From Xestospongia muta (taxonomy: Eukaryota > Porifera > Demospongiae > Haplosclerida > Petrosiidae): a stretch of DNA of 64,000 nucleotides. Positions 38,461-51,859 of the stretch are shown piece by piece. Position numbers and translations under genes: made by a program. Positions within the stretch are counted from its first letter, which is position 1, and the number at the start of each line of letters is the position of its first letter. The notes beneath the pieces were generated by a model. That model searched no databases. It worked only from the letters and a program-made list of their open reading frames with translations, and was not told where the DNA came from. Location: positions 1,867,501-1,931,500 of the forward strand of contig OY848918.1 in the NCBI GenBank assembly GCA_963693285.1. Direction: 5' to 3'.

Positions 38461-39573
38461 AAGCATTCCTTTATAAAAAAAAACAAATGCCAAACACCAC
38501 ATGTTCTACTTTGTACGATAATTTGACGTCATTTAAACTTTACATTTTACAGTAACAATCACCAGCTGATCATATAATACTTTACATACCAAAATACGGA
38601 GGATGTGTGTATAGTAAAACTTTCAATAATAAACAATGGCTAGTGTTTCAGTTACTATGGCAATATATATGTTGCTCTCAAGTAGTACATGATGTTAGCT
38701 CTCTACAATTGGATGTTAATTGTGTGTACATTTTTGAAATACTGTGGCTTTTTAACAGTTGAGTAGGTCATTTAAGCAATTTCACTGTTTTCGTCAAACA
38801 ATGTATAAATAACTTTTGAAATCATCATAATAATATGAAGACTTCATTAAATGCTTACATTGTAGTTACTTTTTTTATTAACTACTAGTATTTGTATGTA
38901 GTACCTAACAGTAAAGAATAGTCTGTACTGACAATGGACACTAGTAAGTATAATAGAACAGCTGTTATACACTATATCGTGTCATATTCGATACATGATA
39001 CACGTGGCATAGCAGGGTGACAGATTTGTAGTTGGTTATATGTAAACTGTATTAGTCTATGATTACATAATGTATGCCTTTAAAATACTGTCAGCATACC
39101 TACATTGCATACCTGATTGTATCTAACCAGATGTTTGACTTGGCTATATAATAGTAGTGTTGTACTTATTATGTTAAGCATTTTTAAGGGCAATATTATG
39201 TCCTCTGTTTTGGTCACCTTTCTCTAGCTGTCTCTCCTACAATTTCTGTAAATTACATAATCTAAATAACTTTGGTTTTTACTAATTTATCATATAAAGG
39301 ACACTTAATACTTATAACATTGTTAGCATTTAGTATTACTAACTATAGTAGCGCCAGAAGATCGTTTTGTTATTTAAAGACAGAATTATATTTGAGATAT
39401 ATACAAATAGTGTTAAAATATGATATTATATATAAAACTTATCTTTATGCTACTTTATTGACATAAAAACCATAGTGATAATTGTCAACTCTATAGGTAG
39501 GTAGTAGGGTTTGAACTAGTACACACATATACATACATATATTATAATATAATAGTAATGAGATTGTACAAAA

Positions 39574-41713
39574 TCATACAAAAGTTTGTATCGGTACATT
39601 GACATAACTTGTATGAGACGGAGTCTTTTGAGGACTGGCACTATTAGAATGTTCCTCGCTATTATATCTTGTTGATCTCATCGGTGAGTTATTGTGACTG
39701 TCAAGTATTGGGAAATCGATATAACGTGTATGAGACGGAGTCTTTTGAGGACTAGCACTATTAGAATGTTCCTCGCTATTATATCTTGTTGATCTCATTG
39801 GTGAGTTGCAGTGATTGCCAATTAATCTGTCAAGAGATGAGCCTTTTATTGAAGAGTTTGATGAACTACGTCTATCATCTTGGATAACTTTGATTTCATT
39901 TTTCATGTCTCGTATTTTCTGTAAAGACAAGAGAGGAAACCTGTTTAAATGCAGTACATTCTATAGCAAAGAAGACTTATACTACATTACTTATGAATTG
40001 AGCAACCTTAGATATAAAATGGGACGTTTGATAGTAAACAGCTATGTTAATAATAGATGACATATGTGCTTTGTGTATAACTCAGTTAGGATATTTCTAC
40101 ACTTATTCCTGTTATAGTATTATTATGATAAACCACAGCTTGTTTGAAAAAAATTGTCACTAATAATGTGATAGTAAATATTGGTAGATATATCATATCA
40201 GTGGTTAGACTTACTTCATTATGTCTCGTTCTCATACATATAATACATCCACATAGTACGATACTGACAACCAATAAGATGATAACAGCTGGAAGAAGAG
40301 CCAGTGTTGGTGTACCAACAGTACTAATGACTGTATCTATAATTGGTGGTTGAATCATTATATCTGGAAAATAATTGAAAAAGTAGTGAATTACTATGAC
40401 CTCTTTAGTAATAACAGTGAGGTTTATAAATTACCTTAGGGTATGTTGTAAAATTAGTGTTTATTTTAGTGAGTCTCAAGAGACCATGTAACTTGTAGTA
40501 CAGTGATATTAGTAACAATATTCACATACTATGGCACACAAGTTAGGGTGGATATGACGCCAGCTTATTAAGTATTCACAGTTTGGTATTACATGGTTAT
40601 TACATAATAATGATGTGAGTGTGAAACCAATCATTTCTGAAGTATTTTATGCTATTTTTACAATATTAACATATAACACCTTCCAATTACATACCATTAA
40701 TTGTTGGGCTTGGAGTCAGAGATTTTGTACATGTTGTTAGCAAGACATTATGTGTTATAATTTCTGTAATAGCTTGTGTAGTAGTCAATACAACAGTAGT
40801 TGTTGTTGTAATTGCAGTCACACTACTGGTATATACTTGAGAGGATGATAGTGTAGTGTGGGACGATGAAAGTGAGGGTGATCGTGACATTGACATTGAT
40901 GTTATTGCACTCGATGTGACGAAAGAAGTTGCTGGCTCTGCAAGGTAAAGATCAAAGAATAGATATAGTGAGTAATGTACATAGTTCTATTAATTATTAA
41001 GCTAAGTGTGTAGTAATTGTGTTTATATAATAACAGTGATTTTGTTTATACTATGATTACATAAAATACTATTAGTTCCTTCAGTTATCTAGTTTTTGTC
41101 TCAGATGATTCAGTGATTACACAACAACCGTGTGTTTGTTCTTATAATTATCTCAATTAAATATACAATAGCATTATGGACTAATTTAGTTTGTATACCT
41201 TCTACTGATACAACAAGGACTTCTCTGTTATGAGATGAGTAACACATCAATACAGTTGTCTCTGTGATTGTGAAGGTATGATTTAAATAAACATAAAGAT
41301 CTTCAGATTCATTTATAGTAGATATATAACTGATATAAGGATTGCAAGGTTTTGTTTTATTGGTGCAATGGACAGGAGATTTGATAGTAGTAGTTTTCCA
41401 ACTCTGCATAGTATGTGACTGCCATTTTGGTCCATATAAAGAACAGCTACAAGTTAGAGTTAACTGCACAGGATTAGTCTGATGTTTTTGCATCTTCAAT
41501 AAATACACATCACCATTTCTCATTGTTCCTTCTGGTATATTGCTGATTTTACCTGAAAAATTAAAAAGCAAGTTTCCAATCCTGTTACTGCACGCACATG
41601 ATATATACATAATGATAGATTCTATAGAGTAACTTACATTTGCTTACTGCTGTACTTTGATGCAGCCCCTGCACTAATAGAACCAGTATTGGTAATAAAA
41701 TTGTTGCTGCCAT
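39574..41713 (-). CDS. Receptor C2: paralogue of C1 with a duplicated tail segment
   Basis: Five exons give 388 residues: 41713-41638, 41552-41199, 40937-40695, 40363-40215 and 39918-39574. Signal peptide (MAATILLPILVLLVQG), CxC domain nearly identical to C1, a longer Thr/Ser stalk (SLSSSHTTLSSSQVYTSSVT), membrane helix and tail. The CxC exon has the same length as in C1 (354 nt) and very few changes, while stalk, membrane flank and tail differ strongly. The tail contains a 39-residue tandem repeat: NSPMRSTRYNSEEHSNSASP followed by QKTPSHT appears twice, once in C1. The polyadenylation signal is at 39459-39454. All splice sites are canonical. Confidence 0.82.
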
Positions 41714-44700
41714 CTGTGAGTCTTTTGGTCTGCTTGTAGATTTGTCAGTATATGGTACTCTCGTAAGCTACAAAATGGTCAGATTTTATAGTATTATGCT
41801 GCCATGGAGAGTGCTCAACAACCTCATTATATTCCATTAATTTCCGTTACAAAATAATTAACTGTTACTTCCGCTGTGACATCACACAGCACACGAAGTG
41901 TAGGTTCTAAGGTTTATTAAGGGTTTAGGGTATAGTATTAATCTCTCATTGAAATATCCACTTCATATACCGCACAAATAGCCACTGCCTAGTGCCTAAT
42001 CTTTATTTGTTATATTACACTACCTTTATAAAATACTAGACATGAGAATCATTTAAGCAGTAACATTTACTTGAAATTTTACAAGCAAAATGACATTTTG
42101 ATAGACCTGGTCACACAATACATATACAATCTATTCCAAAGAGTTTAGTGATCTTAATATACAGGATATACAGGTCAAACAAGTAAGACCTTAATGTATG
42201 TTATAGATAGCTTATGACTCAGAGTTTCAAGTTTAAGTTTTTAAGTGTCCTTATTTTATGGCCAATACGTGATAATTACACTGCTTATTAACAGGCAATA
42301 ATCGTTAATTATTTACTATAATTTAGTTTTACTGTGGAGAGGTAGGTAGTGAAAAAACACATCCAATAACTAAAAAGAAGACTGCAATGAACATGCTGGC
42401 CCTTACATATATAGGAGTGCCATGAGAAGCACTGCCAACTCTTATTGTATCTGTTTATAAACAATAGATATCATCATTGATATATAGAATTATTACACAA
42501 AGCAAATTTGGTATGTGAAGTCTTAAGGTACAGGACATAGGCACATCGTTGTTGACAGAAGTTTGGTGAGACATAGTAATGAGTGAGTGTTAATATTGTT
42601 GATTATAAGTGTGTGGAACTATCTCTGGAGTTTATTGTACTATCAAATCATGTTCATTGTATGTCTTTATTATAGGTCAATATATTTATTAGTCATGTAA
42701 TTTATTAACAGACAATCATCATTTTTATAATTATTTAATTTTACTGTAGAAAGGTAGTAAATATTATTTTAAATTATTTCAAGCAAACGAGACCATGTTT
42801 ATTTTATTACTATAAGTAGTTATTAAAAGCAGCAAAGGTTACTTAAATATTATAAATAATATTAAAAGCTCTCTATGATGGCAATGATCAGTGATAATGT
42901 CGGTAATATAATATTATTATCATTAACTTAATTCATTAATTTTTTTCTCTATATCCTTTGATCCCATCCATTATTCTTGCTACTAAACATTTACTACTGT
43001 TACAATTATTATTGTTATTATTATTATTATTATTAAAAAATCATTAACTTAATAGATTGTAATAATTATATACAAAATACAAGCTGGTTGAAATCAAAGT
43101 GAATATAATTAATTATTTACTATAATTTAATTTACTGTGGAGAGCTAGGTAGTAAATGGAAGTGAAAAATACATCCAATAACTGAAAAGAAGACTGTAAT
43201 AAGCATGACAAATATAAGTAGTTATTTTACTGAGCTTGGAATTAGCCTCTCTCTCTCGGAAACGCCATTTTATTTGTTTTATGAGTTGTAATTATTTCAC
43301 GAAGAAATTAAATAAAACGGAGCCTATGAAAATAAACGCGGTAAGACAGTATTTCATTCTACCACGAGGCCTGTTCTAAATGGAGTTGACTTGAGTTCCT
43401 TTTTCAGCAATCATTTTCATCAAATTCTTATGAAGATCAGATTCGTCTTGTTTTCTATCAATCAAGAAACAGGTATACTTACAGTACATTGCTAACTATT
43501 TCCAGCTTGATTATACACATTATACATAAATTATACTGTCTGATTGATTCAAAATATATTATTATTAATCATTATACATTATAGCAGTTCTCTGTTGTAT
43601 AGTACAGTCATCAATATACAACCTGTAATAATAAAAAATAGATATTGTAAATATATATTTAGCTAATTTATATTCACATAAAAATAACACAAATAAGTAA
43701 ATAAGAATTTCTAAAAAATCATTTAAAGTAGGTGTGGTAATAAAAATACATCAAACTAGCTTAAAGTAGGAATGGCAATATGGACATCCCTACACAGTAG
43801 CCACACAAAATTACTTGAACACAATATTTATATTGTTATGTTGTGAGTCGTTTCCTAAAACTGTTTGCCTTAAACATTCTGCTACAACTATTACAATAAA
43901 TAACTAAAATAAGTCTTATGCCCTTGTTATTTTGGCTACTATATATAGGAGCCTATAGTTGAGGTATGATAGAGACTGTTTATCCTTTGATCATCTTGAA
44001 TGTGAGTTGGTATCCATTAAGTAGCTATATTGTCATTTAATTAAATGTTTATTATCATTATCAAATGTAGTAAATGTTGATATAATATCAGTCTAATGTA
44101 TACGTATACTAGTTTAATTGATAAGATGATGAGAAGATGTACTTATAAAATTAAGTTAAATGATTAGATGACTTTATAGTATGGTATGTAATTGGTGGAA
44201 TCCATATTCTATATACATAGACATGTACTGATATAGTGTCTATTTTAATAGTGTATATAGTTAATTGAATATATGAATCATAACAATACCGGGAAAGAAG
44301 TCTCCATAAATGCGTTGGCACTCACATTTAAAAGAGTACTAGTTGGAAACACTGCCAACTCTTATTGCATCTGTTTATTAACACATAGAATATTAAGATA
44401 TGATTGTTGATATAAAGAATTACGAAATTAATATATTGATATGTAAGTAATATAGGTCTTTCCCTTTGGAACTATAAAAGTGTACTGAGTATTGTGTAAT
44501 ATGTCAATCCAATTGAAAGTAGTATTGATAGTATGGCCTGTATCATGTGTTTATCTGACTCAAGTAGTATTCAGCACTCCCAGCTAGTAAAAGTGATATT
44601 TACTGGTTATACTTTGAGCATTATATCCTAAAGATGTGATAATTTAAACTTTAGTTGTCAAGTGTAGTTTCTTCCCAGACCTTCATTATCTGAATACAGA

Positions 44701-45597
44701 AAAAGGTTTTGCCTGTAAACCAATGAACAAAGCTATGACATTGAAAGCCATCTTACAATTATGGTCAACATCTATGCTATTTATTTTTATGCTATTATAA
44801 TAGTATTATTTCTTTAATAAATTGATGTAATTATATTAACAGATGATGAATTTCTGTTATTAAATGATGTTCGTAATACATATAATGGTAAATGAAACTT
44901 ACCTAGAAATAATTGTATACTAGAGAAAATATATTATAAATATGTCCGTGGTAGAGGCCAAGTATCATATATCCATTAATTTTTGTTAATTTTACATATA
45001 CATGGAAAATTAACAATTGATGGGTGATGATCTCTCTTAATTTATAATATTAACAGTAAAGTAATGATTTAACAAATTTAAACATCTGTTTGTAAACAAC
45101 TGATGTAAAACAGGTTATTCACGATTAATTTTATCACTATCACTGCAGTCTTCCTTCCTGCATACCCTGACTTGACAAACAGTATCCAATAAACCCAGCC
45201 ATACTAGTGAAGATTATTACTTAGTGTAATCTGACTTGGCCCACCTTTACTTCCTTTAGTTTTACAGATTCAACAATGTACAATATATAGTACTTTCATA
45301 CTTTGATCAAAGCACTTGAAAGGTTATAGTTCACACTATATTACTTCCTGCTGAACAATATCCACTTGAAATTTGTTGTTGGAGTTATCATTAATTAACT
45401 TTATTAAAACTTTAAAATATGGCAATAAAAGTCTCTTATATAATGTGTTAAAGTACATTACATTTGTATTATAAGATGTGTTCATGATGTACTTATATGT
45501 AAATAGCACATACAGGAAGGAACATAACCGATCAGTCAGTATTATTGTTTTAAAGCACAGTTCTCTTCTACAAGAGAGATAAAATTATTAATATTAG
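41714..45597. other. Gene-poor stretch with decayed membrane-exon relics
   Basis: No intact gene. On the minus strand near 42450-42340 a segment after an acceptor-like AACAG reads IRVGSASHGTPIYV and MFIAVFFLVIGCVFSL, then stops: a membrane-exon relic. Related pieces with the same ACTCTTATTGTATCTGTTTA end occur near 44340-44380 and 47110-47150. Another related block near 43130-43200 keeps only the downstream part. The rest is AT-rich sequence and short ATT repeats (43010-43040). Confidence 0.5.
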
Positions 45598-46826
45598 TTA
45601 TTTAGTACAAACCTTGGTTTTTGTACGTGGGTATTTCTTGACTATTATACAAAATATTATAGCAGTAACAAGCAAAATTATAAGGATAACTGTACCACCA
45701 AAAGGTATTGTAACTGCTAATAAAGTAGTAGTGCATTTATTAGCTAATGTTGTCTGTTGATCTGTTGAAATTATGAACGGATCTGTTAAAAATCAATTTT
45801 GATAATTTTAACAGTTTTACAAACTTACTTGTACTTAGGGAATTATTACTTAAGGTAGTTGTGGTAGTTTCAGCTTTAATACTACAGATAGGAGTGCTGG
45901 TTACAATTACTGTTGAGTAAACTGTAGTGATAGTTATTATTGAATTTGAATGAGAGGAAAGGGTGGTCGTTGTCAATGAGGTGATTATATCTGATGTTAT
46001 TGAGGGAGATGGAGATGAGAGAGACAAAAATTGAGATGAAAGAGATTGTGTATAGAAGTCCGAGGGTGATCCTGAGAATAATGACGATGATAGCAATAAA
46101 GTAGAGGACTGTGGACATGTAGGAACTAAAGAGGGTGATGAAGTGGGAAATGATGACAGAACACTGTTCTTTGGTCCTATATGATTACACTAATTATCAT
46201 TTTAAAACAAACTATTAATACAATACCTTTTTGTGTCACATTAATGAATACAGGTTTACTGTACTGATGGCAGTCATTATGACAAAGAAGAACAGTTGAC
46301 TCATTAATTGTGCTAGATATGTCACGAGAACAATATATATGCTCTCCGTGTGTGATGTTATATCTTTCAGTGTCCACACCAGAAAGCCCAATACTGCTAC
46401 CATTTATAAAAGCCCAATATGGAACACCTATAGTACACCCACACGTTGCATTGAATATATATCCTGAAGATACTGACTTAACAATATCTGTGACAGGCCA
46501 TTTAATGTTTGAACCATGTTGAAATATTAGACCTGGAAATTAATAAAGTGTAGCATTGTTATATTGCACTTGTTATGGTCTCCATTTGTGCTCATTTAGA
46601 TAAGTGTTTAATTACAATTTATATTCTTATTATTTTTACTAATAAAACATTATATTGTCTTCCTTTGTACAAACTGATACAATAGAGTAACTAATTTGTA
46701 CACTCTTCCTTCCTCCTTTAAACTTATTATCAATAACTTACATTTCTCAGTTCTGTCACAGGTATTTGACGAACCACTTTCTTTACTCAGTGTACTAATG
46801 AAGATGACAACATAGAGTAGATTCAT
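45598..46826 (-). CDS. Receptor D: signal peptide, CxC domain, Ser-rich stalk, membrane helix, very short tail
   Basis: Four exons give 307 residues: 46826-46742, 46532-46227, 46176-45829 and 45782-45598. The ATG is the one before NLLYVVIFISTLSKESG. The upstream in-frame codons include no other ATG before a splice-compatible start. The 102-residue extracellular domain contains NATCGCTIGVPYW, HIYCSRD and STVLLCHNDC, parallel to TCSCSLYGPKW and TTVLMC in C1 and C2, so these are one family. The stalk (about 130-245) is almost all Ser, Thr and Pro. The membrane helix (about GGTVILIILLVTAIIFCIIV) is followed by about 13 residues only, so signalling, if any, would need a partner. Phase-1 junctions throughout the extracellular part. 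Confidence 0.8.
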
Positions 46827-47894
46827 CCTTTTCTTAAGCTTTTTGTCCAAAGTTGATTGCAGTTAAATATCTTCAATTGAGATTGCCTTCTAGCGCTTTA
46901 ACAAGCTACTGTCCTCTCGCTAGTTTATCCAAATATGGCATGAATATGCTTATAGGGAAAGTTTCATCAGATTTATTATATACTTGTATATAAATGTTAG
47001 GGGGAGTGTGTTATACCTAGTTTAAGCTAATATGTAAACAGATTAATTATTATAGAGTGAATAGATAGGCTACAATAAACATGGTGGTCCTTTTACATGT
47101 AGTAGTGAAAGTACTTCCAACTCTTATTGTATCTACATGTTTAAAAGACATCATCATTGATATAGAGAAGTAGTACATACTAAGTAATAATATTGATATG
47201 TGATGAATGAATTGTGGCCATGATAGTATCCAATATTGTGGCTTTGTATTTAGAACAAGAAATTTATATCTACTAAAAAGGACAAAGTGTTTTGTTAAAT
47301 TGACAAGTTAATCCAATTATAATTAAGATGGATGAAAACAAGCTTAGTCAAATCTATCTATAAAGATAGCTATGATATTCATGTCATGATTTAGATATTT
47401 TCAGGAAATTTTAGAAGTTTTCATAATAAATCATTCTGGCATTAGCTATTAATTGTAAGTGCACATAACGTCTGTAAAGCTGGACAAGGTAATGTTCGAA
47501 AAGCTATGACATATTGATAAAAATGAGCTAACATAGACAAATCTGAGCCAAACTCACATTTAAAGTGATAATATTTTATATAGTAGTCTAAAAATGTTCA
47601 GATAGAAAACTAAGGTTTGTGATGAAGTGTTTACTTATTTGATAGTATGATGTTTTAAAGGTACATAACCTTTCTAATATAGAAGGAAATAAATTTTACT
47701 CTCTCCCTGTAATGATACTATCATCAACCCTCACTTTTAGTGCTTCACATTAGTAAGGTTTATTAAACTATTAAACTTATTATGAGCATCATACAATAGC
47801 AAAATTGATCATATGCTACACCAATTCATTAAATGAGTATTGGTGTAGGAAGTAGTATAGACATTGACCATAATAACCGTAATTAAGTTATTGT
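46827..47894. other. Gene-free stretch upstream of D
   Basis: Contains one membrane-exon relic (near 47150-47060, minus strand) of the type seen at 42.4 kb. Nothing else recognised. Confidence 0.45.
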
Positions 47895-49059
47895 TACAAA
47901 ATATAGTAGTTAGTAACTAGTAGAACAAGAGCAATATCTGTACGACCAATACGTACAATAACTACCAGTAAAGTAGTAGTACATCTATCGTCTACTTGAG
48001 TTTGCTCTAAATATTTTGATTAAATACAAAAATGTCAATTTTAATAATTTCACAAACTTGCTTGTATCTACTGAAATAGTTATTCAAAAACCAACACTAG
48101 TACTAGATATAGTTGTAGTAGGTTCAGCAGGAATATTTGAGGTAAGAGGGCTGGTTACAGAAAGTTGTTATGACAGCTATTGTCAAATTAGAACAAGAGG
48201 AATTGTTAGTCAAGGGAGATGGAACAGGAGAAGAGCTCATTACATTTGATGTCATAATGAAGATGAAGATGAGAGAAATAGAGACAATCATAGAGAGGAT
48301 GACAGGAAAGGGAAAACAACAGTGATGATAGTGGAAGGTAAAAGATATGTGGGAGAGTGAAAAGGTGACGGAGAAGGAGAGGATGACATACAATTACTGT
48401 TTGGTTATAAAAGATTTAATCAAGTCATGATGTATTAATAGTAAATATCAAATAATACCTTATATATTGATAACTACTAGTCAACTATATTGGATTGTAC
48501 TATCATTGATATCAATGGTGGAACATAGAACAATTAATGGTTCTGTAATTGTTTGAAGTATATCAATACAGCTTATTGTTCCAGTATTATAGACTGCTGG
48601 TATACATGTGAATCTAAGCTATAGTAATACTTGAGCACCATTGTATCAAAGCCTTTCTCAAAGTAAACCAGATGCTGTACATCCACAAGTTGTATTGAAC
48701 ATATCTCCTGATGACATATACATTATCATGTCAGTGGTAGACCATGAAGTGTTTGTCACTTGTTTAAATATTTTACCTGTAAAAGTGTAATAGTTGTAAC
48801 GATTTGTTATTGATATATTTTAACAGTAACAGTAATAATGATTTCAACTATGTAAGTATGATCTGTTAATAAACAGATATAGTACAACAGTTAGTTGTGG
48901 TTAGTTTTGTCATTACTACTGCAGTTCACTGTTGTCTTCTTTCCTTCCTTCCTTTCTTAATTATTATTTTAACAAGAAGCCCGCTAACATACATCTGTCA
49001 TCAAATAGACCACTTCCTATACACATTGTAGTAATGAAGAGAAGCTGTAGTAAGCCCAT
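47895..49059 (-). pseudogene. Ea: decayed D-like receptor with intact start
   Basis: Exon 1 (49059-48993) has ATG, a signal peptide (MGLLQLLFITTMCIGSG) and a donor. Exon 2 starts at 48776 in the right phase and resembles D (MSSGDMFNTTCGCTASG against VSSGYIFNATCGCTIGV), then meets TGA at 48660-48658. Traces of the rest of the domain, the stalk (48400-48010) and the membrane exon (near 47990-47895, RCTTTLLVVIV) follow in broken frames. If still expressed it would give only a 61-residue secreted peptide. The same inactivating position recurs in Eb. Confidence 0.75.
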
Positions 49060-49626
49060 AGTTTACTGTATTATACCAAAGTTATATGAATTTGACTATT
49101 TTCTGCTGAGATCATCTCTTTACATTTACATGATCAATGACGGTTCTCTCCCTAGTTTATTTACTGATAAACAGGCTCAAAATTAGGGAAACTTCTCCCA
49201 TATTGTCCTTGCATAAAGACTAACTGAGAAAGCCATACCTGAATTGTGCAAGAATGCAAACAACTTGTCCTAGAGTATACATAACACTAATAATAAGTGT
49301 TACCTAATTAACTATTATTGTGTAGTATTGTTGATGATGTTATATGATGTCATTGTTTTTAAATAATTGAGTTTATCCCAAATGTGTTAGTATGAGTGAT
49401 GACAAGGGGACTTTAGTACAGGGATAATAAATAGCAAAGTACGTTAGCATGCAGGAGCTTATTATGACTAACAATAAACATTTTTTAAGCAAAACGTTGT
49501 ATCAAACAACAACATAATTGATTGAGATCTGAAACAATTACTAAGTTTATTGTTATAAGTTTACACACAGGACAAGTGATATAACACAATAGCCAGAGAT
49601 AATGGAGGGAATCAAGAAAGGACCAT
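49060..49626. other. Spacer between Ea and F1
   Basis: Holds the 3' flank of F1, with the polyadenylation signal AATAAA on the minus strand at 49551-49546. No exon seen. Confidence 0.5.
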
Positions 49627-51859
49627 CTAGAGTGAGCTAGTCATTTCTTGTTTGTTCTCAGGGGTGATGTAATCTATTACATAAGTATTGGCAATGACTC
49701 CACTGTCAGCCGTCTCAGGTGAGATTGGACTAGTTATTAAAGAAGATGATGGTGAATTAATATAGAGAGGATTATAGCTGATGTGACGGACTCTCTTACC
49801 TTTTGTCATTGTATATCCTGCTAGAGTTAAAGAGTTCATCCAACTTAACTGATTGTTGCCGTTTTTTGATACACCACTGCAAAAAACAGAAGCCCCACCC
49901 AATGATAGCAAACAAAGTTATTAATATTAGTAAGACCACCAGTATATAGAAAGTACCCATCACTTGGCGAGATTCACCAACTGTTATACTTGGCATAGGT
50001 AGAATAGTTGACATAACATTGTCTGTATAGAGAAGGAAACATATTACTGATATTAATGTAGTATTATATATATATATAAGCCAACTAAGTGGCTATTAGC
50101 TGTACAATAGTACACTACATATTGTCCTACAAAACAATTGATGTTTTGTAGAGTTCCCTGTAATAACCACACAAATATAGCTAGTTGAGGTATATGAGTC
50201 TCATCACCAGTATATAGAAAGTACCCATCACTTGGTGAGATTCACCAACTGTTATATAGAAAGTAAACTATGCTACTTGGCATAGCATTGCCTATATAGA
50301 GAAGGAAACATATTACTGGTGTTAATGTGGTATTATATATATAAGTCAGCTAGGTGGCTATTAGCTGTACAATAGTATACTACACACTGTCCTACAAAAC
50401 AATTAATGTTTTGTAGAGTTCCCTGTAATAACCACACAGATATAGCTAGTTGAGATATATGAGCTACATCAAAGTGGTCTGATAACACAAATATACATTA
50501 GAAGTAACAATGACAACAGTTATTGGTTATCTACTTTGTCGTGTACAGACAATTACCTGTTATTGTAGAGCATGGGATGGTAGTAGAATGAGTTAGAACA
50601 ATTGTTTTTAGAAGTGTTGTTGTAACAGTTACAGTATTAAGTGAAGTAATGTTATTAGTTATTAAGGATGAGGGTGAACTATGTACAAATGTTGACGAAG
50701 GACTCTTAGAACTGTCTGTGAAAAGTAGTGATGTATGTATACCACTAGACGATAGCTCGTTGCCATGTGTGAGAGACTGTGAAGGAGACAGTGAAGGAGA
50801 CTGTAAGGAAGTTGGTAAAGGAGATAGAAAGGAAATTGCTGGTTCCTCTGTGGATGAGAAAAGAGACTAGTATATCAGTTGATCATGAGTTAAAATATTT
50901 GGAAGTAGTAACAACATCTGTGAGAATACTATACATTGTAAGAGTGGGTTGACCACAATACAAATTATGGGTACAAAGGTTGTCAGTTGTTTTAAACTAC
51001 ATATTGCTATTAATATAAAGTGTGTATTATATTATGTAAATTCCCATGTCTACATGTTATGAAAGGGATTACTACTATATATAAATAGTATTTCTCACAT
51101 AATAATTATATTGAAGATATTTTGTTCATTGTCTAGTTAGAAACTGTACTTTGCAAGCATTTTGTTATTAAATATTAATGTATGATGGACAAATAGGTAG
51201 ATGGAGTTATGAAAGAATGAATGATACATGAATGGATGAATGAATATATAAAATAAATTTCTAACCTTTCACATCTATCTTTATTACTTTGCTATACACT
51301 TCAATAATGTGGTTAAAACCCCATAAAGTATTCTGCTCTCCTTGCATTTTTGATTTACATTGGAACACATACACACCAACTTTATGAAATACAACAGTCA
51401 AATTGTAAACGATAGGACCTTTTGAAATACTGTTCTCATCATTACATTGAATCAAGCTAGGACAATTAGTGGTACAAGGATCATTAGCTAAATATTGTCT
51501 TTGGTTTACACTCTCAACAAAAGGATTGTTAGAGTATTCTGTGTTATTGTACAGCCACTTTAAACTGCCACATACACTCTGACATTGGAAGTCCAGTGTT
51601 GTACCTACTACAAATTTAAGTTGATAGTTGTTGCTTGGGATAGTAACAGTAGCTGTGAAAAGAAGTTTAAAATGAAGATGTTATTATATTGAGTTCTTTA
51701 CTATGTAAACAAGTTAATGTTCTTGTACTAACCTGCATTTCCAAACTTTTCAATATTATTACGACATACATCAATGCTGATATTTGTAGCATAGGTCATA
51801 GAACATTTGATAAGAGCAACCAACAACAAAAGTAATCTGCTAAACTTGATTGAAGCCAT
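49627..51859 (-). CDS. Receptor F1: one Ig-like domain, Ser/Thr stalk, membrane helix; NPLY tail or short tail
   Basis: Exons 51859-51733, 51652-51266, 50847-50557 and 50022-49800 encode a signal peptide (MASIKFSRLLLLLVALIKC), an Ig-like domain with DFQCQSVCGSLKWLY and VGVYVFQCK plus extra cysteines, a Ser/Thr/Pro stalk, and a membrane helix (YILVVLLILITLFAIIGWGF) with a basic tail. From there the frame meets TAA after YNDKR (343 residues). If a 22-base GT..AG segment (49799-49778) is removed, the frame continues for 49 more residues with NPLY and two acidic tyrosine sites to a TAG at 49627 (392 residues). That continuation is conserved in F2 without its AG. Which end is used is unresolved. 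F1 is the only copy of three with no defect in the extracellular exons. Confidence 0.78.

Noticed and set aside
45882..46118. Hydrophobic minus-strand frame overlapping the D stalk
   Set aside because: A shifted frame of the D stalk exon. Exon phase supports the Ser/Thr frame.
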